A stretch of 64,000 bases of DNA from Syncephalastrum monosporum B8922 (GCA_000697355.1 JNEN01001259.1:169221-233220); one strand, 5' to 3'. Positions 17,338-29,941 are shown, counted from the stretch's first letter. Program-made: numbers and translations. The notes: generated by a model from the letters alone, not told the origin.

Positions 17338-17338
17338 T
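17311..17338. repeat. Poly(T) tract of about 28 nt
   Basis: The tract lies just past the stop codon of the ABC transporter gene, so on the transcribed strand it is a run of A in the 3' flank. It could reflect a poly(A)-rich 3' UTR or slippage; no adjacent retroelement sequence is seen. Confidence 0.9.
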
Positions 17339-17347
17339 CTTTCTTCT

Positions 17348-20300
17348 TTATTGGGTCACATTCAATGCCTGCTGGTGCACAAGCTTCTTGTAGCTGCCGT
17401 TTCGCTCGAGCAACTCCCAGTGCGTGCCACGCTCCACAATCTCGCCATTCTCAATCACGCAAATGACGTCGGCGTGCTGGATGGTCGAGAGACGGTGGGC
17501 GATCGTGATGGTGGTGCGGCCGCCTTCCTTGAGGACGTTGTCAATCGCGGCTTGCACCAGTTTCTCAGACTCGCTGTCGAGGGCCGACGTCGCCTCGTCA
17601 AGGAGGAGCACGCGCGGGTTGCGGATCAGAGCACGCGCGACCGCAATACGCTGCTTTTGCCCGCCCGACAGCTGCGAGCCCTTGTCGCCGACGCGCGTCT
17701 CGTAGCCTTGCGGCAGACTCTCGATGAAGCGGTGCATGTTGGCCTGCTTGGCCGCGTTCTCGATCTGCTCCTGCGTCACCGTGTCGAGCGCGCCGAAGCG
17801 GATGTTGTCAGCCACCGACAGATCAAACAGCACCGGCTCCTGGCCGACGAGCGCCATGTGGCTGCGCAGATTCGGCACCGCGTACTTGTCCACCGCGTGT
17901 TCGTCCAGCAAGACTTGGCCGCGGATGGGGTCGTACCAGCGCTGCAACAGCCCGATCGTGGTGGATTTGCCACAGCCACTGAATGGGGATGATAAGTAGA
18001 AAAGGATTGACTTAGTACGATGGCCAGAACGTTTCCCCCCCCCCTGACATTCCAAGTATCTTTACCTCGGCCCCACGAGTGCAACGGTCTGGCCGGGCCT
18101 GTCCGTCTTGAGGTTGAAGGTGCCCGAGAAGATGGGGATGTCCGGTCGGGTGGGGTAGTGGAACGCCACGTCCTGGTAGGCCACGTCGCCCTTGACCGAA
18201 GCAGGCTCGTACCCTTCCATGTCCATGTCCACCAGGGGCTTGCGGTCCAAGAGGGCAAACGCCGAGATGGCCGAGTTGCGCGCCTTGACAATGCTCGAGA
18301 TGAAAGACGTGCTGCGACCCAGGCCCTGCGCTGTCATCATGACCGCCATCATGACCACCATGAGCTCCTGAAACGTCAGTCGGTTCTGCTGAATCAGGTG
18401 GACGCCCGCATAGTACGACACGGCGTACGTGTACTGCATAATCGCCTGCATCATGGCATAGCCGATCGAGCCCAGGAGTGCTTTGCGGATCGCGAGCTTG
18501 TGCGGTCGCTCCATGGCCTTGGCGTAGCGGTCCTCAAAGTAGGCTTGCTGGGTCAGGCCCGCGACGGTCCGGATCTCCTTGATGGCCTCGCCTGCGATCT
18601 CGCCCGTCTCGATCGTCACGCGTTTCGTGTCGTCCTCGAAGCCTGCCTCGACCCGCGTCTCGTGGTACACCGCAAGCATCATGAACGGCGCGGTTGTCAG
18701 GGTGATGAAGGTGAGCAACCAGTTGTAGACAAAGGCAATGACAAGACCTGCATGAATAAATATCAAAAAAAAAAAAAAAAAGAAAGAAAAGAACGCAATG
18801 TTAGGGCAAAGCGTAGACACAAGCATGATTCTCTTCTTTTTTGTTTGGGAGGTCATGTACCGATAATGCCGCAGAAAACCATGTTGGCCACATCGCCCCA
18901 GACTTTGGTCACCATCTCGTTGACGTTCTTGGCGTCCACCGCGAGCATCGAGGTGAGCGCGCCGACCGAGTGGTCTTCGTGGTCGAAAAACGCGACTTCC
19001 ATCTTGGTTAGGACCCGGAAGAGGCGACTGCGCAGTCGGCGCGTGTAGCGCTCGCCTGCGATCTCAAAGGAGGGCGTGTGCAGCAAGAAGCCGACGAGAG
19101 CGCCGATGCCGACGACGACAAAGAGGAACGCGTAAAAGTTGGAGCCCTGCAGGGGCCCGGGCGGCGTCGGCTGGCGGTTGATAAAGAGGTCGGTGATGGC
19201 CCAGGCGAGGACGAGGGAGAGGACGGGGAAGATGGCGCCGGTGATGGCGGTGCCGACCAGGCCGCTCAGCAACAGGGGCCATTCGGGCCGCATCTGGCCT
19301 GCCACGCGCACAAACAGCTTCAGCGTGCTCTGGTTCGAGGTCTCGCGCTTCTTCTTTTCCTTCTTGCGGCGACGCTCGTATTCGAACCCGTCGATCGACG
19401 AGACGTGGCTGTCGACCTTGACGAGCGGTGCCTCTGTCGCCGGATGGCTTTCTTTTTCTTTTTCTTGTAGGATCGGGTCCTCCTCCGCTGTTCGCTTCTC
19501 ACTGCTGGTAGCGTCGTCGTCGTCGTTGTCGAGGAGGAAAGCCTGCGTTTCGGACAAGCCGCCCTGGACTTGTTTCACCGCGATCGTTTGTTTTTGTACG
19601 AGCTGGGAGTACACGCTGTCAGGACGACTCAGGAGCTCGTTGTGTGTGCCTTGTTCGAGGACCTGGCCTTTGTCCATCACCAGGATCAGGTCGGCGTTGC
19701 GGATCGTGGAAAGACGATGGGCACTGCATGGATATAAAAAAAAAAGTCAGCACGTAGCACTTTACAGACGAAGGGACATAAACGTACATGACAATGGTTG
19801 TGCGATCGGCTGACGCTGCTTCCAGGGCTTGCTGGACCAGGCGTTCCGATTGGGTGTCCAGTGCAGATGTAGCCTGTCACGGAGATAGAGAGAGCTCGTA
19901 AGCACGCACTCACATCAACACATGCCTGCTCTGCCTCCGTCTTACCTCATCTAAAAGCAGGATACTCGGGGACCGAATGATAGCCCGAGCAATGGAGATG
20001 CGCTGTTTCTGACCACCCGAGAGGGTGCCACCCTGGCCGCCGAGGAGGGTATCGTAGCCTTGCGGAAGGCCCGAGATAAATCCGTGAATGTTGGCCCGCT
20101 GGCATGCCTGGACCATCTCCTCGTCGGTCACCTTGCGCGTGGCGCCCATGAGGAGGTTCTTCTTGATCGACATGTTGAACAGCACCGGTTCCTGGCTGAC
20201 AACACCGATCTGGCGGCGGTACCAGGTCAGGTTGTAATCCCTGATATCGTGGCCGTCGAGGTAGACGCCGCCCTGGATGGGATCGTAGAAGCGCTGCAGG

Positions 20301-21869
20301 AGCTGGACGCAGGTCGACTTGCCCGAGCCAGAGGAGCCGACGAGCGCAACGGTCTGGCCTGCCTTGATGTGCAAGTTGAAATCATGGAGGACAGGCACGT
20401 CGGCGCGGGTCGGATACGCAAAGTCGACGTGCCGGAAATCAATCTCGCCCCGGAGGGTCTGATCCTGGATACCTGTTGTCATATCCGGATCAATCTCGGG
20501 CACGCGATCGATGACAGGGAAGATGCGGTAGGCGGCTGCACACGCGCTCGCGATCGCCGTGATATTGGGCGGGAGCGAGACGAACGAAAAGGCGCCGACC
20601 ATCATGGAGAAGAAGGCAATCAGCACGTCGGTGCCGTTCATGTGGCCCTCGTAGATCATCTTGTTGCCGAACCAGAATGCGAGGCCGTAGGTGAAGAAGA
20701 AGACGGACATGAAGATGGCAAACTGGACGCCGAGCATGAGGCCGCGACGCTGGCCCTTGGCGCACGCGACATCGAGCTCCTTGTCGTAGAGACGCGAGAA
20801 TCGGGCTTGAAGCGAAAAGGACGCGACGGTGCGGATGCCGCCAAAGACTTGCTCGGCCACGGCGCCCGCATCAGCGTATGAGTCCAGCGCGGCTTGCTGG
20901 AACCGTTGGTAGAACAGGCCCATCGAGGCGCCGACGACGACAAGGACGGGCAGCGTGGCCAGGATGACGAGCGCGAGCTGCCAGCCTTGCGCAAAGGCAA
21001 TGACAATGCCCGAGATGGCCTGGGCTATCATCTGGAGCGCGTTGCCGAATTTTTCGGATATGCCTTCTTGGATGATCTGCGATTCAGACGCCAGCCGGGT
21101 CGTCAGCGATCCCTCTTCTGCCTAACATCCATCAAGGAAGAGTGAGGCCATGCCTTTTTCTTCTCTCTCTTTTTTTTTCTCTTTTTTTGTAGTTTGGCTG
21201 TCGCCATTTTACCTTATCAAACCACGCCATGTCTTGACGCAAGATAGCATGCACGTACTTTTGCCGAATGCGGGAGGCTTGTCTTTCCCCTGAGTGCCCA
21301 TATTTGCATAAATCAATAAAATGAATTCAGAATGCGCCAACTCAATCTTTTTCTTCTTTTCTTTCGAGCGTACCACAGGCTACCCAGATAGCGTGGCCAA
21401 CGTAGCCTGCAACAAGTCCGGCGGTGCCCAAGTAAACGAGGATGAGGATCATGGGCCGAGTGGCATCAACAATCGCATTCAAGTCCGTGAGCACGGCCGA
21501 CAGGTCGCCGAGGAAACGGGCAAAGATGATGACGGTCACAGGCTGAAGGACACCGACACCCATTGAGAAGGTAGACGCGATCGCAAGCAGGCAAAAGTCG
21601 AGCGGGGTGGCAAACCGGAACAGTTTATGCACAGGCACGGACGGCTCCTTCTTTTTCTTATTTTTGTCGTCCGACGGTGTCGCGTCCTCATCGTCTGTTG
21701 TGGCCTCTTTTTTGGTGTCAATGGCATCTAGATCGTGTTTTTCCTTCAAAGGCCGTTGTGCCTTTTCTTGTTCTTGCAGTTTGATCTGTTCTATTTCTCG
21801 GTCAATCAGCTGGTCCGTGCCATCCTTGCTGTGGCTGCTACTGCTGTGGGTGGAACGATGGTCACTCAT
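17348..21869 (-). CDS. Full-length ABCB-type (P-glycoprotein/MDR) ABC transporter
   Basis: Seven exons (21869-21374, 21289-21213, 21121-19946, 19873-19788, 19723-18861, 18747-18066, 17978-17348) encode 1336 residues in the order TMD1-NBD1-linker-TMD2-NBD2. NBD1 has Walker [10 protein letters not shown], signature LSGGQKQR and Walker B ILLLDE; NBD2 has [15 protein letters not shown] and [11 protein letters not shown] with a following AHRLS switch. The stretch [12 protein letters not shown] in exon 2 is typical of ABCB exporters. The N-terminal 80 residues and the linker between the halves are charged and Lys/Glu/Asp-rich. Family members export hydrophobic compounds or peptides (a-factor-like pheromones in some fungi). 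Both ATP sites look intact. The start is the ATG at 21869; no closer upstream ATG in frame was seen. Confidence 0.94.
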
Positions 21870-23044
21870 GGATACAAGGAGCGACAAGAGTAAACAAGGT
21901 AAATTAAAGATGTATGTAGTAGTAAAAGTAGTAGAATGCGTGTAATGGCGGATGTGTATGTGTGTGAAAAAGAAAGTGGCGTCGGCGAGAAATTATGCCG
22001 CTCTTTATATGCGTTGTTCGCGGCGCAGCAGACAGCATCCCTAAACAGGCAGGTTTATCCGCAACTGTCTGTCTTCCGTCGTCAAACAGTATAAAGAAGT
22101 AGGAGTCATGTTAAAGCCATTGTGACGCGGGTCCTTCCGAGTCAACGCCGGCATGCGTTGATAGATCTGAGATGATTCATATGCAAAAACAGACAAGGGA
22201 AGTGAAAAGAGTGTATTTGACTCATTGAGGAGGGGTCACCCGAAGCCACGACCCGAAGAGAGAAATTGACGCATGTGCAGCCGACATCCGACACACACAC
22301 GGTGAGTGAATCAAAAAAAAATTACGCACACACAGAAAAAGTGCGCCATGTGTCACAAAGACGGAGAGAATAAGCAGCCGACCTTTATTTTTTTTATTTT
22401 GTGATCTGTGATCTGCTGTCACAAAGAGAAAGACAGAGAGAGAGGAAAAAATTGCTGCGGAATCCAGACCACTAATTTGCTCGAACATGGTGGTTCGTGC
22501 ATGGCAGACCTTATTTCCGCGCATTTATTCTATGAGCTGTTCTTGGCATTAGACACGCTTATCCACTTGGCATCGTACATCTGGTCTAGAGTATGTCGTT
22601 TTCTTGGCTTCAGATCACCGATTACCGCTCATGCCTCGCTAACAAAACATCAGCATCACAAGCAGCAGAGAAATGTCAAATCAAGATAATAGAAGGTGAA
22701 CAAGCAGGTGCGTGAGAAGTCTACCGTTTGCTTGGCGCGCGCAGCTAGCTATCTCATCCGGCCTTTCTCTCATTTCTTCTAACTCTATCTTCCTGCAGAG
22801 TTCCCATCTAGTTGGGGGCAGGGATAAGAGACAGGTTCGCGCGCTGAAGAATACTTGTTCAAATACACACATCTACAAGACATTTTTCTCTCCGCCTATC
22901 AATTTCTTTTCATGCTAAACCAATTCGCAGTCCGTCCAACAAACAGCACGGCGGCTCATCAGCAGCCAATGCTCGTGGTTGCACACACACACACACACAG
23001 ACACAGCACACTTTATCCCTTATTCTTGTCTGCAGGAAAAACAC
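21870..23044. other. Divergent intergenic region, ABC transporter and TMEM230-like gene
   Basis: This 1.17 kb carries the promoters of two divergent genes. It includes a short CA repeat near 22983 and purine-rich patches. No additional gene is supported. Confidence 0.5.
22003..22009 (-). promoter_or_regulatory. Probable TATA box of the ABC transporter
   Basis: TATAAAG on the minus strand, about 134 bp upstream of the start codon, in a plausible position for the core promoter. Confidence 0.5.
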
Positions 23045-23701
23045 ATGAGAATGCGCAATCCGTTAAAACCGAAATCAAAGCGACGCCAGTTTGCAGAACT
23101 ACAAGAGGACACCGGTTTTACACCCGAGCAATTCACCATTCCCGAGCCTCAGAGTGCGTTCTTCATTACTATAAAAAAAAGAAAAGAAAAGAAAAGAAAA
23201 GAGAAGAGAAGAAAAGTAATCGCTCACGCCATTGCGTTATTTGGTCATTTGCATAGTTCCTTGGAAGGCGATCTTTTTGGCTTGTCTGCTGTTTGCTGCG
23301 GGTTCCGCTCTCATTGTCATCGGTGCAATGATTAAACTTGGCTACATTACCTCAGAGGTAAGAAGAAGAGGCAAGGTGGAAGGCGAAGCGACGGTAGATA
23401 TTAATGCCGAGATACATATATTTCTTTTCTTTTTACTTTTCGGTATGATAAAAGATCTGGCTGAGTCGTGGCATCCCTTTTCTTGTCCTTGGATGCATCA
23501 TGTTTATTCCCGGTAAGGAGCAAGAGAGAGAAAGAGAGACGCATAAACAGAAGAGAGGGAGACCAACCAACAGGGAACCCGATCACGATACCATTTCTTA
23601 TAATTTTTCTTCTACTAGGTGCATATCATCTCTACCTCGCCTATTATGCTTATTACAAGTACCCTGGCTATGATTTCTCCATGATACCGGACTGGGAATG
23701 A
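23045..23701 (+). CDS. TMEM230-like small two-helix membrane protein
   Basis: Four exons (23045-23153, 23257-23357, 23455-23512, 23619-23701) give 116 residues. A basic N-terminal segment is followed by I-P-W-K-A-I and a first helix, then a second helix ending in IMFIPG and the strongly conserved YHLYLAYYAYY and D-F-S-M-I-P-D-W-E tail. This is the pattern of animal TMEM230 (I/L-P-Y-K-A-I ... PGFYHLRIAYY ... DDIPDF), a protein of secretory and recycling vesicles. Length and spacing match. Two in-frame ATGs lie six bases apart; the first is used. Fungal function is unknown. Confidence 0.87.
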
Positions 23702-24216
23702 GTCAGCGGAAAGACGACAGGTGTATTATGTTCAAAATGAAAATGAAAGAAAAGGAAGAAAAGAGAAGCACAAGGCTACGTACATACATACAGTGTTGTT
23801 GCTGATTATCTCGCTAGTGTTGAGGATATCTGATTTTAATTTTGTTGTTGTGATGGCGCATAATAAAGAATGGTTGGATGACAGGACTCCCCCCAGGAAT
23901 GAAGAAAAGAAAAAAGATGTGAACAGTAATAGAGGTGTGATAAAGAAAGGGACTCATGATGTGAAGATGAGAACGAATCTGGATTGGACTATGCAGCATA
24001 GAAATAATCGCGAAGTGAGGGAATGAAAGGAAACGAAACGAAACAAAAAAAAAATAAGAAGACGGAGGCGAAGGCGGGGAGGTGTATGAGTTTGCATATA
24101 TAAAACGCGAGAAGTGAAGGGCAAAGGGAGGTCAGTCATATATGAAGAATAAAAAAACGAAAGGGTATTCAGAAAAAGTGGTGAAAAATAAATGAAAAGG
24201 ACCCTGTGTGTCATCC

Positions 24217-26674
24217 CTAGAGGGAGTTAACCACCATGCGCTGGAGGTGCCCGTGTGCAATCAGTCGCTCAATAAACGAACGGATGAAGGGCGTGTAATT
24301 GTGCTGTCGACGGATGGTGTCATCCTATCCGCGTAAATAGGTGTTGGTAAGGTTAGCATAGCAATGCAAAGAAATATTTTCTCCAGTACAATAAACAAAG
24401 AACGCGTTTTACCTTATAGCGTGAGTATTTTTCATGTTCTTGATTCAGACGTTCAAACAAGGTCAGGGCATCATCTTGGGTCTGGAGCCAAAGATCCCTC
24501 AGCTCGGCTACAGGGCGTGCATCGACGATGCTCGATTCCTGGAGCACTTCCTCACGCTCCTCGTCAGGAAGATCGTCGAGTGATCGACAACAGGGTAGTA
24601 CATGCCTCTCCTCTGAGCCGTGTGTCGTGTCGTCTGCGAGCGAGGTCGACGATGGCATTAGTGGTGATAGTGGTGAGAGCGCTAGGGGTCGATGCGCGTC
24701 AAGTCGCATGGTCGTTTCACCCCAAACATTGCTCTTGCGTCTTTCCTACCAGTGTGTGAGAAGAGTCCATTCCAGAAGGAGAGAGATCAAACAGGCTCGT
24801 GTCGGTCTGTTTGCATGTACTTACGTTATCCATAGCATGTGCATACTCGTCCTCCCACTGGTCTGCGCGCATTTCGGATCGCCAACCCGGGTCGCACGCG
24901 TCCAGACGCTGTTCGATGACCGCCTTTAGGTGATGACGCGTAAAGAGACGTCGCTGATACACGAGTCGGCGGTCTTGGATGACCGTCCAGACAGAGATGG
25001 GTATCTGCTGCCGTTGATATCTGCCATTAAAACGTGCGTTTGTCGTACAGATCATTTCTTTTCGCGTCTCCCTCTCTCTCTCTCTTCTTCGTCCCAGTAC
25101 AGGAATGCACCCACGCACCCACGAGCAGAGGAACAAATGTGCTCTCTGCTTGCACTAAGTCCAACTCCCCACACCCCCCAACTCGGTCTTACGTCGGAAG
25201 GAGACAGGGCGCCTTCACCGAAAAGGCGACCAAGTAGAAAAAGCTGCATTCTGCATAGCACATTCACCTCAGATCCCCTCTTCGGTCTCCCACCTCCCAC
25301 GCGTTTCTCCTTGCTTATTTTTACCCTCTCGTCGCTTCGTCCTTTCAACTTACATGTCGATCTTGCGCCGTGCCTCGAGGCAGGCTGTCTCGAACCAGGT
25401 TGAGGTTGTGCATGGCGCTATATACATACAGAGTCCGTGAGCACATGAACTTTGTCCCCCGTACGAGTAAGCCAAGAAAAAAAAATAGCATCTCCCCTTG
25501 GGTTCGGATGCCAGGTTTTTTTTTCTCTCTTGTTTTGTAGATTTTGCCGAGCCCCACTTTCTCCGTAGAAAGAAAGAGGGACCCTGAAGGCAACGTACCG
25601 AGTCGAAGGGGTCCTCTTTTGAATCCGTCCAGCTCCCACAGAAAGCCACCAAAGGGTATATAGGTAATCGAATGACAGCTCACGGTATCTTCTTCGTTAG
25701 GAAGGCGCCTATTAATATAATTTAGAGTCACATGCAAGTCCTCATTGAAATCCTTGGAGATAGCTGATAGATGGAATGAGATGTTCTTGCTTCTCCTATT
25801 CCCCGCACCCCTCCATTCTACTTGCCTTGCAACGTTATTATGCGCACCCTTTAATTCCTTGCTGTTTGTCACGCTGAGCCCCTTTAGCTACTCAACATTT
25901 ATGGGGGGAGTATATTTTGAGTTTGTATGCAAGCAATGCTTGAGTTTGACGTGCATTACCATTGGAGGAAATTCAGCAGTGAACTCTTTAAAATTAGAGA
26001 GTTGGGGACCGATATTCACGGGATCGACGTGCTCGCCATTCATGAGGACATGCAGAATGGCGTAGAGCGCACACGCCTCAGGAACGACCTAAAAAAATAA
26101 AAATTAAATAAGGAAAGTCGAATAAGGGAATAAGGGAACAAGGAATTGAGGACATGAGGAAGACAAAGACCCCAAGCCTAGAATAAAGCGACCCAAAGAT
26201 GGGCGGTTTATGCCGTACCTAGTTCGCAAAGAAGATGTCAGAGTTGGGTGTCACCGAGTCATCGCGGAGGGCTCTTTCCGGTTTATGACGGACGAGCAGG
26301 ATGAGACCATAGACGGGCCTTGAATAAGGTTTTTTATACGATTTTTTTTAGGTTTTCGTGTTCATTCCGCCTTGTCATACGCTCTCTCTCGCTCTTTTCT
26401 TGTTTCTTTTTTTGTATGGTGCGGATCTCGATTAACTCGACCAGCAGCTCGTACCTCATATCGCGTAGGATTGCTTCATCCATGGAGGGTAGCTCTTCGA
26501 CCTGGACGCCCGTCACACCCAGCTCGGTACACAGCGTTGTCAACGAAGCTAGAGAGACAGTGTAAAGCATAAGAGAGGGCGATCGCGACAGAAATGACAT
26601 GAGGGTGTTTTACCGGGATCAGGTTCAATGTAGAGCCAGGGTTGATCGGTGAGACCAGCAGCGTCTCGTGACAT
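24217..26674 (-). CDS. UCH37/UCHL5-type ubiquitin C-terminal hydrolase with an in-frame TAG at the oxyanion Gln
   Basis: Nine exons (26674-26614, 26548-26455, 26318-26219, 26088-25960, 25887-25599, 25417-25354, 25020-24825, 24745-24413, 24324-24217) join in one frame of 458 codons. UCH features are GVTGVQVEEL, RPVYGLILL, DIFFAN, then VVPEACALYAIL with the catalytic Cys, KGLSVTNS, the catalytic His in CHSITYIPFGG and the Asp in ELDG. The C-terminal RRQHNYTPFIRSFIE matches the ULD/DEUBAD tail that docks UCH37 on the proteasome or INO80. Codon 85, the last of exon 3 (plus 26219-26221), is TAG where the family has the oxyanion-hole Gln; one C-to-T change in CAG would explain it. Otherwise all junctions and catalytic residues are intact, so this is either a very recent pseudogene, a sequence error or an allele with loss of function. 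Confidence 0.85.
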
Positions 26675-26893
26675 GATTAGATCAGGATACGAAAGTATAA
26701 AAGAAAAAAGGAAAAAAAGAAAAAAAGAAAAAAAAGAATCGAGAACGGAAGGACGCAGGAAAGTAGGTAGAAAGCTTATGCTTTACGGTGGAAAGAGAAG
26801 GCACACACTTTTCGGATGAACGCGTGTTGTTGTGTGCACATACAGAGCGAGAAACACGCGCAACTGTAATGTAAAAGGAAAAGAAAAAGGGAA

Positions 26894-26919
<26 letters not shown>
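26894..26919. repeat. GA dinucleotide microsatellite
   Basis: A pure run of about 12 GA units within a wider purine-rich block. Confidence 0.85.
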
Positions 26920-26924
<5 letters not shown>

Positions 26925-27044
26925 GGAACAAAAAATAGAGAGCAAGAGAGAAAGAGTGATAGGACGAGGGCTTTGTAACCGATATATCGGGATGGGTTGC
27001 GCGCCATACAGCTACACACACGCACGCATTCACCCATACATACG

Positions 27045-27078
27045 GCACACACACAACACACACACACACACACACGCA
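27045..27078. repeat. CA dinucleotide microsatellite
   Basis: A nearly perfect CA run, followed by less regular CA-rich sequence up to about 27130. Confidence 0.85.
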
Positions 27079-27804
27079 CACATATAGACACATATAAACA
27101 CATATACACACTACACACTACACTTACACACTACTCCCATACATCACGCACATAATGCCTACATAGAATGTGATATGGTATAATATACTCTTACAAGTAT
27201 AAATCGAGCGCACATCATCATTGATTTGCGCGCACGCGCTTAAATGGGGAGAGGAAGGGGACGAGGGTTAAAAAAAGACGATGTGATGGGGGGAGGAGTT
27301 TGTCCCAGTGAGAGTAGGAGCTGCAGGTGAGATGCGTGCGTGCGTGTGTGTATGTATGGGTGTATATGTATGTGGTGATATTGCACAGCATCGACAAAGG
27401 TGCAGCTGCAGTCATTTCTCGTTCTTTCTCGCTCTCACTCTCTCTTTCTTCCCTTTTTTATTTGCTCTTATTTACCCAACTTTTTCACTTTTACAGTAAT
27501 AAAAAAAAGGGATCGCCTAAAGAGGGTCTAAAAGGGGGAGGGGGATCGAATGGCCGGACAGACACAGGACCCTTAAGAAAATGTCGCAGCTGATCTTTTA
27601 TAACCAAATCGGGTTTTGTTGTCACTTTTACGGTCTTTTGATTTATCTTCTTCACGTTACCCCTCTTTCACACAAGGGTTCTAAATCTCTCCATCTTTAC
27701 AGTGGCCATGTTTCAAAAACCTTTATGGAAAAAAAAGTGGACAGTTAACAAAAAAAAAGTAAAAAACCATTTATGCGACTTCCCATGCCTCTTGTCTTTG
27801 TTGA

Positions 27805-29691
27805 ATGGATTCGTTTAACGGTCAGTTCAACCGAACCGAACTCGATTGGGGCATAGTCCCTTCCAATTTGAAGTCCTCGTCACGGATGGTGACATCCATC
27901 CTCTACTATGTGTCCTTCGCGTGCGTCGTGTGCGTTTTAGTGGGGTATATCTTCATCAGGAAGGTCGACCGGCGGCATGACCGACTCTCGTTGCGTTTGC
28001 TTGTCTACGCGTGCGCAAGTCATATCGTACTCGGTCTCGCGAACTTCGGTCGCAACCTGGTTCCAGCCGACGCGGCAAGCCACCAGTGCGATGGTGTCAT
28101 GTTCCTCTATATTTTAGCCGACATGTATTCCATCCTCGTGATTACGTGTATTGCGCTCAACCTGGAGCTGATATTCGTGCACAACATTCGCCGGTCGATC
28201 CCTCTCGAACGGTGGTATAACCTCTCAAGCTTTGCGATTGCTTTCGTCGTCGCCATTGTGCCTATCTTGCCCTACCAGGACGGCTATGAATACAATCCGG
28301 TGACGGGGTTATGCTGGTACGAGGCCTCGGATACCCACGTGACCTCGATGTGGGCCTTTGGTGGGCTCTATGTCTGGATCCTCCTGTCCATCATCTATTG
28401 CTGCGCTGCACTCGTCATGGTCCTCTGGAAGATGTACCGCGAGCAGAAGATTATCAAGCTCCACCTCGCCAGCCATCAAGCGTCCGCTTCGCCCAGCTCC
28501 CAGACACGCCAAACACAATCGCACTCACACTCACAACCCCGTTCCAAAACATCGTCCAACCGGATGTCTTTGTTGCCCACAATCTGCTCTACGTTGCATT
28601 CCAAGCTCACAGGCCCCTTTGCACGTTCTACGCCCACAGAAGATCGATGCACACCTTCTTCTTTGCTGCTTTTTCGACCCCGGCGCAAGCGGCGCGAGGC
28701 GCAGCCGCAATCCCATGCGCTTGGGAAGCAAACCCGGATCTCCTACCTCGCTCGCGTCGCTGGGCGCGTCATCTGGTTTCCCGTCGGTCAGTTCGATTCT
28801 ATTTTTACGCGCTCCAATGCACGCCTCCTATTGTAGAATCTGGAAACATGAGTGTGCTAACCCATCTTTTGTGTACACATGTACATAGTCTTGATCTGGA
28901 CCCGTCTTTGGGGCATCGTCAATTTCTGGTACTCCTACGTTACAGGAAAGATCAACCCCTTTTTGTACATTATGTCGAGCATCTGCGTGCCCATGCAAGG
29001 CATCTTTTTATTTTTCATCTTTTTGATCGATCCCTCCCTTTACAACGCTGTCCGAACCGCCCGTGCCCACTGGAAGGAGCGTCACAAAACACCCGACGAA
29101 GAACACACCATGGCAGCCTTCCGTCGACGAGCGGAGCCGCTCCGGTCGCCAACTTGGTCGCCATGCTTGTCGCCTAAGAGTCCTCAGGATTACTTATCGG
29201 TGGACTTTGACTGGACGCACCATGACATCCAACGACCGCGCCCCTCAAGGGCCTCGACGCATTCACTATCCTGGACGCGCTCCCGTTCCGCCTCCGAGGC
29301 GTCCGCATCCAGCGGATCCTATCCGTCCCGTTCGGTGTCTATGGACATGCGACACGACGAGATCATCCGTTCACCCAGATCGGCCCTAATATCCTCGCCG
29401 CGGCACACTGATACCCCGCCCATCACACCTCCCGCCTCCCCGTCCGCTCGCCCCGCCCTGCCCGCAGATACACATGCCAACTTACACTCCAACTCACAAT
29501 CAAGCTCACGCTCCAATTCATACTCCAACTCGAGTCGTTTGAAGTCATTTCAAGAGGCGATTCATCCCAAACCGATATCCATATTCTCGCATCATAGCGA
29601 AGACGATGAGAATGAGATACCCGCTCCCGACCGCTCGAACCGTTCGAGACAAAGTCGGGAGGATGGCTGGGAAGAATTTCGATGCATGTGA
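27805..29691 (+). CDS. Seven-helix receptor, cAMP-receptor-like / Git3-like GPCR
   Basis: Two exons (27805-28786, 28889-29691) encode 594 residues. Five hydrophobic helices lie before about residue 210, then an intracellular loop of over 100 residues rich in Ser, Gln, His and basic residues, then helices six and seven (VLIWTRLWGIVNFWY and INPFLYIMSSICVPMQG). The cytosolic tail of about 200 residues is Ser/Pro/Arg-rich with many S-P and R-x-x-S sites. There is no signal peptide. The helix sequences resemble the Dictyostelium cAMP-receptor-like and Git3 groups of fungal receptors, which sense nutrients through G proteins; this ligand is unknown. The intron falls exactly at the start of helix six. 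The Hal4-like kinase gene follows in tandem, 250 bp downstream. Confidence 0.8.
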
Positions 29692-29941
29692 TTTAATGGT
29701 GATAGTCAATATAATCAATGATAATAAATCAGGGGGGATGCTGAGACGAAAAAGAGGAAGAAGGAAAAGTTGAAGGACTTCGCGGATTTAAACAAACCCT
29801 TGGTAGAAGAACAAATCGTCTTGCAGCAGCTTAGGAATTGTGAAATTGTCCGAACCAAACACTTCTTTTGTCTCTCAACTTCTCTGTTATTTCCTTGCAA
29901 AAGCAAGATCTTCCCCACCCCTCCTCTTTACCCTCCTTCGC

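Larger units (their letters stand above)
26675..27804. other. Divergent intergenic region with simple repeats
   Basis: This 1.13 kb lies between the UCH37 gene and the receptor gene. It is dominated by purine tracts, a GA microsatellite and a CA microsatellite. Longer open frames here are low-complexity readings of the repeats and are not called as genes. Confidence 0.6.

Noticed and set aside
17311..17338. Poly(T) as the tail of a retroelement
   Set aside because: No target-site duplication or element sequence lies beside it; it sits where the ABC transporter 3' end is expected.
20060..20881. Long plus-strand frames across 18.0-20.9 kb
   Set aside because: All are antisense to ABC transporter exons with intact Walker and signature motifs.
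26219..26221. TAG recoded as glutamine as an explanation of the UCH37 stop
   Set aside because: TAG is used as a normal terminator in the alcohol dehydrogenase, Arfrp1 and UCH37 genes themselves, so a genome-wide reassignment is not supported.
26776..27118. Two overlapping minus-strand frames of 111 codons
   Set aside because: They read through GA and CA microsatellites and are low-complexity (Ser/Leu/Phe and Cys/Val) translations with no homologue pattern.
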